DNA of 64,000 bases from NCBI GenBank assembly GCA_002439875.1, contig DJQB01000036.1:62001-126000 (forward strand), given 5' to 3'. Under the pieces are notes generated by a model. It was not told where the DNA came from. It worked only from the letters and a program-made list of their open reading frames with translations, and did no database searches. The stretch's first letter is position 1, and the number at the start of each line of letters is the position of its first letter. The translations under genes and the position numbers were made by a program. Below, one piece after another: positions 43,653 to 51,755 of the stretch. Source of the stretch: Bacteroidales bacterium UBA6397. Lineage in GTDB: Bacteria; Bacteroidota; Bacteroidia; Bacteroidales; UBA932.

Positions 43653-43750
43653 ATTCAGTGATAATCAAAATCCGGCTGCGAAACTAGTTATATGGCTATT
43701 GATATTAAACTCAAATCGACGAACAGCCCGATTTCATCGACGAAAATGAC

Positions 43751-43758
43751 TATATTTG
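43751..43758 (+). promoter_or_regulatory. -7 element of the GH78 gene
   Basis: TATATTTG, an exact TAnnTTTG match 70 bases before the GH78 start. No good TTTG is present at the usual upstream distance, so activator help may be needed. Confidence 0.4.
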
Positions 43759-43827
43759 TCTTCTGCCTTTGCACGGTGCGTTATTCCGCCAATGCAATGG
43801 TGGCTGTTGATCACGAAAAAATAATCA

Positions 43828-46071
43828 ATGAATATGTCAAATCTCATCAGAAAGGTTGCAATAACGGCAGTCCTGACCCTAACTGCGGCCTCCTTGTCAA
43901 GTGCGGAGTCACGTTCCGGCTGGAAGGCCCATTGGATCACAAATTCGTGGGTTCAAAGTACAACTAACACTTGGATTTCCTACCGTAAGGAGGTCAATGT
44001 CTCTAAACTTCCTGATAAGCTTGTGGCGAAGATTGCAGTGGACTCAAAGTACTGGATGTGGATCAACGGAGATCTGGCTGTCTTCGAGGGTGGGCTCAAA
44101 CGCGGTCCGTCCCCTAACGGAACATATTACGACAAGGTAGACATCGCTCCTTATCTCAAGGAGGGCAACAACACTATTGCCATACTTCTCTGGCATTTCG
44201 GCAAGCAGGGATTCAGCCACAACAACAGCGGACAGGCAGCTTTGATCTTCGAGGCAGTCTCTCCGGAATTGGTAATTCTTTCAGACAACACTTGGCTCTG
44301 CGCCCCTAATCCGGCTTATAGCAGCACGGACGCGCCTCATCCGAACTACAGACTTCCGGAGAGCAACATACGCTTTGATGCGCGCAAGGAGCAGCAAGGG
44401 TGGAATATGCCGGGTTTCGATGTCCGAAGAAAGATGTACAAAGCTTCTTATGTGGACGAAATGGCTTGGCCTGCGATGGGCGAACTTGTTGAGCGTCCGA
44501 TTCCGATGTGGAAGGATTACGGGCTTAAGGAATATGCCAGCGTCCGTCAATCCAACGACACCGTCTATTGCAAACTGCCTTACAACGCCCAGATCACACC
44601 TTATCTCAAGGTCGAGGCGAACGGAGGAGAGATGATAAAAATCATGACCGACAACTATCGTGGCGGCAGCGAGAACAATGTACGCGCTGAGTACATCACC
44701 TGTGGTGGCGTTCAGGAATATGAGAGCCTCGGATGGATGAACGGTCACGAGGTCTGGTACATCGTGCCTTCCGGAGTCAAAGTCCTTGAACTTAAGTATC
44801 GAGAGACAGGCTATGACACAGAGTTCTCAGGCTCGTTCGAGTGCGACGACCCGTTCCTTAACGAGCTTTGGAAGCGCTCGGCCAGAACTCTTTACATTAC
44901 CATGCGCGACACTTACATGGATTGCCCTGACCGTGAGCGCGCCCAGTGGTGGGGCGATGAGGTGAACGAATTAGGAGAGGCATTCTATGCGTTGTCTCCG
45001 TCCGGTCAATTACTGGCAAGAAAGGGCATTCTTGAACTTGTGAACTGGCAGGCTGCCAACGGAGTGCTCTATTCTCCAGTGCCTGCCGGCAACCGTGTGA
45101 GCGAACTTCCTCTTCAGATGCTTGCTTCCGTGGGCTGGTACGGTTTCCACACTCAGTACTGGTTCAGCGGTGACAGCAGTTTTGTGGCGGAAGTCTATCC
45201 TAAGGTCGAGCGTTATCTTTTCAGAAGCGGTCTATGGAGGTTCAAGGATAACGGTTTGCTGAATGTTCGCCCAGGTGATTGGAATTGGGGCGATTGGGGA
45301 AATGACATTGACACGGAAGTCTTGACGAACTGCTGGTATTATCTGGCCCTCAAATCACAAAAGGGATTCGCCCGCATTCTCGGCAAGGAGAAGGATGTGG
45401 AGACGATCGAGGCTTTAATGAAACGAATCGCTGACAGTTTCGACGCACAGTACTGGACAGGTTCTGCCTACCGTGATCCGAACTACAAGAAGCAGACTGA
45501 CGACCGCGCCCAGGCCATGGCCATAGTCTCCGGCCTTGCCTCTGCTGACAGGTATCCGGCTCTTTTCGAGACCCTTAAAAAGGAATATCACGCCAGCCCT
45601 TACATGGAGAAGTACGTCCTTGAGGCTCTCTTCAAGATGGGACACGCAGACTTCGCCATCGAAAGGATGAAGTCCCGTTATGCCAAGATGCTAGGGTACG
45701 ACTACACAACCTTGTTCGAAGGTTGGGGAATAGGCAGCGAGGGCTTCGGTGGAGGTACAATCAACCATGCTTGGAGCGGTGGCCCGCTGACTATCCTGAG
45801 CCGGATACTCTGCGGAATCGAGCCAACGTCACCAGGCTTCAAGACTTTCGAGGTCAAGCCTCAGATGGGGTCTTTGAAAACAGCGTCCGCCTCTCTTGAG
45901 ACCCACTTCGGAATGATCCGTGTCTCGCTCAGCAGAAAATCCGCCAAGTCACATGTGGCAACGCTCACAATCGATGTCCCGGAAGGTACAACAGCCACTG
46001 TCACAGCGTCAGACGGAAAGCCGAAGACAATGCCTGCGGGAAAATGTTCATTGAAGATCAAGGTTGACTGA
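43828..46071 (+). CDS. Glycoside hydrolase family 78 alpha-L-rhamnosidase
   Basis: A 747-residue exported enzyme: signal peptide (ends about SLSSAES), two beta-sandwich domains (about 30-330), then an (alpha/alpha)6 catalytic barrel whose entry carries YMDCPDRERAQWWGDE (about 365-380), the GH78 acidic cluster, with W-x-W-G-x-W-G (NWGDWGNDID) and LFEGWGIGSEGFGGG further on, and a C-terminal beta-sandwich. It probably removes terminal alpha-L-rhamnose from plant glycosides or pectin. The start in ATGAATATG leaves 43834 as alternative. Its 3' end overlaps the convergent Omp28-like gene by 14 bases. Confidence 0.85.
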   Translation: MNMSNLIRKVAITAVLTLTAASLSSAESRSGWKAHWITNSWVQSTTNTWISYRKEVNVSKLPDKLVAKIAVDSKYWMWINGDLAVFEGGLKRGPSPNGTYYDKVDIAPYLKEGNNTIAILLWHFGKQGFSHNNSGQAALIFEAVSPELVILSDNTWLCAPNPAYSSTDAPHPNYRLPESNIRFDARKEQQGWNMPGFDVRRKMYKASYVDEMAWPAMGELVERPIPMWKDYGLKEYASVRQSNDTVYCKLPYNAQITPYLKVEANGGEMIKIMTDNYRGGSENNVRAEYITCGGVQEYESLGWMNGHEVWYIVPSGVKVLELKYRETGYDTEFSGSFECDDPFLNELWKRSARTLYITMRDTYMDCPDRERAQWWGDEVNELGEAFYALSPSGQLLARKGILELVNWQAANGVLYSPVPAGNRVSELPLQMLASVGWYGFHTQYWFSGDSSFVAEVYPKVERYLFRSGLWRFKDNGLLNVRPGDWNWGDWGNDIDTEVLTNCWYYLALKSQKGFARILGKEKDVETIEALMKRIADSFDAQYWTGSAYRDPNYKKQTDDRAQAMAIVSGLASADRYPALFETLKKEYHASPYMEKYVLEALFKMGHADFAIERMKSRYAKMLGYDYTTLFEGWGIGSEGFGGGTINHAWSGGPLTILSRILCGIEPTSPGFKTFEVKPQMGSLKTASASLETHFGMIRVSLSRKSAKSHVATLTIDVPEGTTATVTASDGKPKTMPAGKCSLKIKVD

Positions 46072-46867
46072 TGTGCTGACTTTTGGCCGCATTGTTGACT
46101 AGGAATATTCCTTTGTCATTCTCTTTGAGGACGGCCACGGTCCAATAGCAGGCGTCCGCGCCATCGTAGGATGCGGAAATATCCAGACTGACAGTCGTCC
46201 CCTCCGATAGGGTCTCGCCTCCGTCATCGGCAAGCAAAGGGTCTCCGTCCGGGGATGTCGCCAAGGCTCTTACCACATTGTTGAAGGTGTAGTCGAAGCC
46301 TTGTCCAACTTGGAAGCCCTTGATCCCGTCCTGCATCAAGGCTGCGAAGATTCTGTACTTTCCACTTTCTGCGATTTTGACAGCCACTTGGACCTTTGTC
46401 GGAGAGTCGGTGATTTGTGTTATCGTGATAGTACATGGTTTCTTCACTGATTCCAGATGCCTGTTAGCCGCCTGAAAAAGAATCTCCTCGTTGTTTCCGA
46501 ACACTGTTGGCTCGTAGTTGATAATCGCTGAAGGAAAACTGTTGACAGAGAACCGCTTACAGAAATCATTCTCGAAGCCTATGCTAAAGTTGTCTCCTTT
46601 GTGGACACTGATTGTTATTAGCCGTCCGGTAAGCCTTTCGTTGACCTTGTTCAGGCTCTTGGACATGCTCGGACAGTAGGTGCACCATGTTCCGGTGAAA
46701 TAGAAAACGAGGGCACAGCTCTCAACGCTTTCCGGTTCTGGCTCAGGCTCTGGTTCGGGAACCTTCTGATATTCTTCCCAATCCGAATGAATCCCCTGAC
46801 ATGAGTCAAGCGCGGGCGGCAAGGCTAAAACCGCGATGCAAAATATTATTGAATATATTCGTTTCAT
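46058..46867 (-). CDS. Omp28/thioredoxin-fold lipoprotein
   Basis: About 269 residues from MKRIYSIIFCIAVL; lipobox ending LDSC (about 23), a Pro/Glu repeat linker (PEPEPEPEPE, about 36-45), then a thioredoxin domain with TWCTYCPSM (redox pair about 63-66) and the cis-proline region SFPSAIINY, and an Omp28-like beta domain. It is a cell-envelope protein likely to reduce, form or sense disulfides. Last gene of the surface locus; its ATG shares one base with the stop of the DUF6029 gene (TGATG), so the pair is translationally coupled. Confidence 0.83.
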   Translation of the reverse strand: MKRIYSIIFCIAVLALPPALDSCQGIHSDWEEYQKVPEPEPEPEPESVESCALVFYFTGTWCTYCPSMSKSLNKVNERLTGRLITISVHKGDNFSIGFENDFCKRFSVNSFPSAIINYEPTVFGNNEEILFQAANRHLESVKKPCTITITQITDSPTKVQVAVKIAESGKYRIFAALMQDGIKGFQVGQGFDYTFNNVVRALATSPDGDPLLADDGGETLSEGTTVSLDISASYDGADACYWTVAVLKENDKGIFLVNNAAKSQHISQP

Positions 46868-48399
46868 CAAAATATAATTGAGATTGAAAGGCTTCCGCCC
46901 GTGAATCCTGGCTGCCAGCGGCATACGCCACCTGAGCAGACCATCCCCTCACGGTTCCTGCCGAATGACGCGCTGACCCGGTAATGGCCACGGCTGTAGC
47001 CGGCGCCGGCCTGATAGTAGTGTATTTTACTGGATCCGTGATTGTACATGTCCTTGGCGAACAGTGACCATCCTTTTGTGAAATTAGTCTCAAGCATGGC
47101 TGCACACCAATCCTTTTCGGATTCCGCGCTGTAGAGGTACTGAAGTTCCCCGCGCATGGAGAATCTGTCAGAGAAGCGGTAGGTCACATCAGCGACAGCC
47201 GTGTTCCGAACCTCAGTCATCCTGTGCTCCCCGTGTGACGGAGAACTTTCCTGAATATTCAGAAACAGCACTGACTTCAGCCGGCGGTTCCATTTCCGCT
47301 CGTACTTGACACTGACATCCCTGAACAGCAGGGCTCTTTTGCCGAGTTCGTGGTACATTTTCAGGCTATGTGCCTCACTGTAGTTGAAGTGAAACCTGTC
47401 CTTTTTACTCGCCTTGTAGATCAGATCGACCTGCCATGCGTCCTCCCCATCAGAGTTCGGGTAGTACGGTTCCAGAGAGCATAGCATATAGGTGTGCTGA
47501 AGGGAAAGGGCCGGGATGTAGTTCAGGGTGTTAGAGATGAATGTCTCGTTGGTCCTGAAGGCTTTGTTGGTCATGTTCTGGAGATGCCTGAACGAAGCCA
47601 CAGCGCTGAATCGGCCGACGGACAGTCCGGTTTCGAGCGACAGAGCGTCTCCATGGTGAAGATTCTCCACTCCGCTGACTGAAAAGTCATGCCAGTCCTT
47701 TTGTTTTCCGCAATATTCTCCTTTGATGTAAAAGCCTCCAATTGCGTAGTTTGCCCCGACAGACCATGAGGCGTTGTTCTTCGGCACGTTTACTTTTGTC
47801 CAATCTTCCTCAAGGTAGTAGGGGAGTCCGTTCTCGAAACGCTCCAGAAAGGAAAATTCCAATTCAAAGTCACCTCCGAACAAACCTATCTGCGAGAGGG
47901 TGATGTCAGCCCCAAGAATCTGAGTCTCTGAATATCCCCGCAGATGTCTCGGAAATCCCCACACGAGCTTTGTTCCAATTACCCCTTTTGAATATTCTAG
48001 CCTCGCCCCTCCGACCGAGTTATTCATTCCCAGCGCCCTGTCCTCCCACGAACGGAACAGAAGTCCGGAACCGAACTGGTCGTACCAGTCGCCGAGGGTG
48101 ACGTTGAAGTCCTTGGCGTTGTAGCGGATGAATTTCTCCGGCAGGCAGAATCCTTTGCTGCCCTCATCGTAGCCAAGAAGAGGCTGTGGATGCCACTCTG
48201 CCTGCATGCCGACCTGAAAACGCTTTCTGAACCAATCCATCTTGAGGTAGTTGTTGGAGCCGTAGTCATCCCTGTCCGTGTACCAGACATCGTTTGACTC
48301 AAAGCTCCAGTGCCATGAGCTGTCGCCCTGAGCACTGGAGATTGAGTTTAGTCCCAGCGCAAGCGCCAGGAGTGTGAATATTCTTGACTTTGACATCAT
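46867..48399 (-). CDS. DUF6029-like outer-membrane beta-barrel protein
   Basis: A 510-residue exported protein: signal peptide ending SSAQ, then alternating-hydrophobicity beta strands throughout, with aromatic girdles, ending SLSISIIF with terminal Phe as in barrel proteins. The opening WHWSFESNDVWYTDRDDYGSNNYL (cited in part) and LGDWYDQFGSGLLFRSWED match my memory of DUF6029 in Bacteroidota. Function unknown; a porin or export/assembly barrel serving the adjacent lipoproteins is possible. It is coupled to genes on both sides: the upstream M64 gene stop overlaps its ATG, and its stop overlaps the Omp28-like ATG. Confidence 0.75.
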   Translation of the reverse strand: MMSKSRIFTLLALALGLNSISSAQGDSSWHWSFESNDVWYTDRDDYGSNNYLKMDWFRKRFQVGMQAEWHPQPLLGYDEGSKGFCLPEKFIRYNAKDFNVTLGDWYDQFGSGLLFRSWEDRALGMNNSVGGARLEYSKGVIGTKLVWGFPRHLRGYSETQILGADITLSQIGLFGGDFELEFSFLERFENGLPYYLEEDWTKVNVPKNNASWSVGANYAIGGFYIKGEYCGKQKDWHDFSVSGVENLHHGDALSLETGLSVGRFSAVASFRHLQNMTNKAFRTNETFISNTLNYIPALSLQHTYMLCSLEPYYPNSDGEDAWQVDLIYKASKKDRFHFNYSEAHSLKMYHELGKRALLFRDVSVKYERKWNRRLKSVLFLNIQESSPSHGEHRMTEVRNTAVADVTYRFSDRFSMRGELQYLYSAESEKDWCAAMLETNFTKGWSLFAKDMYNHGSSKIHYYQAGAGYSRGHYRVSASFGRNREGMVCSGGVCRWQPGFTGGSLSISIIF

Positions 48400-51300
48400 T
48401 CGTCAACCATGACCATCACCGGTGGGGCGAGAGGGATGAAGTTGGCTTCGTCAACGGCAGCGCTTTGAGCGGCCGCTCTTGTCACAGCCTCGGCGCTTCT
48501 TGCCGGAGCGTCGAACGCCACGAATGTCTCGAAGTCGTAAGTCCATGCGTCACCCTCGGAGAACTTCATGATCTTCTTGTAGATAGACTCTCTGGACGGC
48601 GCGTTGAATCCTCCAGTGTTGTAACGCATGATGCTGTACTCGGTCGGCCTGTAAACGCCGTAGGCGTAGGTGTAGCCGCCTTCATAGACTCCCACCTTTC
48701 CTGAATATCGTGAGTCTGAGATGAATCGTGCCCAAGCGATTGTGTTCGGATCCGATGTCAGGTCGACATTCTCGTAGAATCCGTATGCTAAAGGCTTCCA
48801 GGTTGTCAGAGTGTTGATTTCGTCTTGAGAGATTGTGTAGTTGTAGTTGACATATTCATCCGCCAGTTTTCCGAATCCGTGGCCGCAGCCCTCATGTCTG
48901 AGAGTCTGGGCGTAGTCATTCTCGTCTCGGCAGAGAGGAACGTAGCAGATAGCCTGGTTGTTGCTGTACATCCAGCATGTTCCTGCGTACTTAGCCTTGT
49001 TGATGATCACGAAAATAATTGTCTTTGTAAGGTCAACTGACGGCAAGTGTTCCTGAACAAAACTGAACACAGTTTTATCGTCGCCGCTGATGTTGGTTCC
49101 CTGCCCAAACTCCGTGGAGAATTTGGTGTCGCCGCCTTCCTGTGTGATGATCCCGTTCTTTGAGACGGAGCCGATTCTGTAGATGTTGAACCTGCCCTTC
49201 GTGCTCTTGAACGGCTCCTCGGTGAAGAACGCCTCCTTGCCGAACTCGACATATTTGTTGAAAAGTTCCTGATCCCTGTCGGCGAACGCGTCTCCGACGA
49301 ACACCACGTCAATCCCTTTGCCGACAGTCGCCGAGTGGACTTTTGTCACCTGCCCGTCCTGGCTGTAGTCGGAGGAGGTGTAGGTCTGGATTCCCTGCTT
49401 GACCGTCACCGTCAGAAGCGAGTTGTTGACATTCTTGAATATGATTTCTCCACTTCTGACCGAAGCAGTCGTGTTCGCGCCCACCGTGAATGTGTATTCA
49501 CCGGATTTTTCTGACTTTTTGCTGATCCACTCCGGCACTGAGTAGATGGAGTAGTCCATGTTCGCCGTCACGGTCATCGTGATTTCCTGCTCGTTGCCGT
49601 CAATGTCGAACAGCGTCGGAGTGACGGAGAACACCTCATCTTCACCTGTCTCTGAACCGACAATGACTGTTACATTATCGGGCAGATAAACCTCGGCGAT
49701 TTTCTTCAACTGATCTTGATAGGTGTATAACGTGTTTAACGGGTTGTCTCTTGCGTCAAGATAACGTATGCCTGTATTTTGTGAGATGTCCAGAGATGTA
49801 AGATTATTGTTTGAACACCATAAAATCTCAAGATTGGCACTATGTCCTGTTTTCAGAGAAGAGAGATTGTTATTATCACAGGCAATACGATTGATTCTTG
49901 TACAATTTCTTAAATCAAGAGACTTGATCAGATTATTGCTGCAATCAAAGTTACTTAATTCCGGACAATTTGTAACGTCCAGAGAAGTCAGTTTGTTGTT
50001 CCAAATGTTAATGAAAGTAAGCTTGTTGCAATTTGAAATATTGACGGCAGTCAATTCATTCTTACATGGTTGCAATGAAGTGAGGTTTGGATTATGTGTC
50101 AAATCCAGCTCTTTGAGAGAATTACCATAACAAGAGAGCCAGTCTAACTTGGGATTATTACTTACGTCAATAGATGTAAGCAAGCATTCGTCACAAGTCA
50201 GGGAAATTAAATCTTGCAGTGCGCTGACATCAACGGAATGCAAAGGATTATTGCTGACATTTAATCTTTGTAATTTCAAATTCTTGCTTACATCCAATGA
50301 CGAAAGATTGTTTTCTTTGCAGGTAAATTCTTCCAGATCTGAAACCTTGCTGACGTCTATTGTGCTCAATGGATTTCCCGAGGTCTCGAGAATGCCTATT
50401 TGGGAATTGTTACTGAGGTCGATGCTGTTGATTTGATTATTATTAAACCTTAATATTTGTAAAGTTGGATTCTTGCTCAAATCCAATGAGGTAAGTTCGT
50501 TGTCATCGCAGCCGAGACAACGCAGGTTAGGATTCTTTGAAAAGTCCAGCGACGTAAGTTGATTGTTTTCACAGTAAAGATCCATGAACTCTGGGCTATC
50601 ACCTGTTATCACTGTGGTCAGCTTGTTAAATCTGCATACGAGTTGATATAATCGTCTATTGCGTGATACGTCTATTGACTTAAGCCGTCCTTGACTGACT
50701 TTGCTCCCCGTTCCATCATCTTTGTATGAACCCTCGCAATATAGACCACGAAGGTTGGGCATGTGCTCTATTCCTTGCAGGGAAGATATTGTGTCTGTGC
50801 ATACCGTTACATATTCAATGGCTTCAGCTTCCGAAAAACTGATCTCTCCGTCTTTGTCCTTGTCGAATTCTGACACTAGATATGCTTTGAAACTTTTATC
50901 CTCAAAGATGATGTCCTTGTTGTCCTCGTCAATCTTGCACTCGAACGGAGTGATCCGGTAGAGTTCCGAGCGTTTGAGGGTGACATCGGACTCGATTGTC
51001 TTAAGGACAAGGCCTTTGTCTGTGCCAATCATAAGTGAGAATCCGCCGGTGTACTTTCGTGCCGGAACAACAATGAAGAATTCCGTGGCTTCGCCGGACA
51101 ATGAGACGGCGGGGCAGACAAGTTTCACAAGCGAAGAGCCATCTTCGGATATTGTCAAGTCCGGTGATTCGGTATCAGCATCTATCACAGCTTTTCCCGA
51201 AACCTTAAGCTTGCTGTCATTTGCGGAGAAACTAATGTAATTGACGGTCAGGCTTCCTGTCATGGAAATCTTAAGCACAGAGCAAAGGTTCTTGAATTTT

Positions 51301-51746
51301 AGAGTGTTTTCTCCTCCGGCCGCCACCATCGGGTATGCTCCGTCAGGAATGTTGCCCTCCTTGTAGGTCTGCTCTTCAGGCAGGACCACAGAAACTCTTG
51401 ACCCTTTGATGCTTTCGCAGATGGAATAGGGGTACACCGCGATTTTGTTACCCGAAGGGATCGTCCCCCTGAACTCGCCCGAATTGGTCCCGGCTCCACT
51501 GGTCAGTTTGAACTCTGACACATTGGAACTGCCGGCGAACACACCTATGGCGTCATCTTCCGACCAAAGTGTCTTGTAGATGTTATTGTCCGGGCCTGAC
51601 AGATGAGTCTTTGTCTCTGCCTTGTGCTCAATGCTGGCTCTGAGCGTAGTGGCAACGCTTTCACCCCCTGTTTCTTCTTCAGTGCAGGCCGCCATCATGA
51701 CAAGTGATGACAGTATGAATATATTCAGTAATCTTGTTGCTTTCAT
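48396..51746 (-). CDS. Surface lipoprotein: fimbrillin-like, EF-hand, LRR, BACON and M64 peptidase
   Basis: A 1116-residue lipoprotein. Lipobox MMAAC followed by TEEE (an acidic surface-export type signal); fimbrillin-like domain about 25-290; EF-hand loop DKDKDGEISFSE near 297; a leucine-rich array about 325-690 with a 21-23-residue period (LxxLxCxxNxLTSLDVSxNxxL); one BACON-like domain about 705-785 (DYSIYSVPEWISKK); and a C-terminal M64 (IgA-peptidase family) domain with zinc motif RHEGCGHGFGKLADEY near 948-963. It should be a calcium-assisted, ligand-binding secreted protease. The first two thirds are paralogous to the next two genes upstream. It lacks the C-terminal tail they share. Confidence 0.85.
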   Translation of the reverse strand: MKATRLLNIFILSSLVMMAACTEEETGGESVATTLRASIEHKAETKTHLSGPDNNIYKTLWSEDDAIGVFAGSSNVSEFKLTSGAGTNSGEFRGTIPSGNKIAVYPYSICESIKGSRVSVVLPEEQTYKEGNIPDGAYPMVAAGGENTLKFKNLCSVLKISMTGSLTVNYISFSANDSKLKVSGKAVIDADTESPDLTISEDGSSLVKLVCPAVSLSGEATEFFIVVPARKYTGGFSLMIGTDKGLVLKTIESDVTLKRSELYRITPFECKIDEDNKDIIFEDKSFKAYLVSEFDKDKDGEISFSEAEAIEYVTVCTDTISSLQGIEHMPNLRGLYCEGSYKDDGTGSKVSQGRLKSIDVSRNRRLYQLVCRFNKLTTVITGDSPEFMDLYCENNQLTSLDFSKNPNLRCLGCDDNELTSLDLSKNPTLQILRFNNNQINSIDLSNNSQIGILETSGNPLSTIDVSKVSDLEEFTCKENNLSSLDVSKNLKLQRLNVSNNPLHSVDVSALQDLISLTCDECLLTSIDVSNNPKLDWLSCYGNSLKELDLTHNPNLTSLQPCKNELTAVNISNCNKLTFINIWNNKLTSLDVTNCPELSNFDCSNNLIKSLDLRNCTRINRIACDNNNLSSLKTGHSANLEILWCSNNNLTSLDISQNTGIRYLDARDNPLNTLYTYQDQLKKIAEVYLPDNVTVIVGSETGEDEVFSVTPTLFDIDGNEQEITMTVTANMDYSIYSVPEWISKKSEKSGEYTFTVGANTTASVRSGEIIFKNVNNSLLTVTVKQGIQTYTSSDYSQDGQVTKVHSATVGKGIDVVFVGDAFADRDQELFNKYVEFGKEAFFTEEPFKSTKGRFNIYRIGSVSKNGIITQEGGDTKFSTEFGQGTNISGDDKTVFSFVQEHLPSVDLTKTIIFVIINKAKYAGTCWMYSNNQAICYVPLCRDENDYAQTLRHEGCGHGFGKLADEYVNYNYTISQDEINTLTTWKPLAYGFYENVDLTSDPNTIAWARFISDSRYSGKVGVYEGGYTYAYGVYRPTEYSIMRYNTGGFNAPSRESIYKKIMKFSEGDAWTYDFETFVAFDAPARSAEAVTRAAAQSAAVDEANFIPLAPPVMVMVDE

Positions 51747-51755
51747 GTTCGGATC

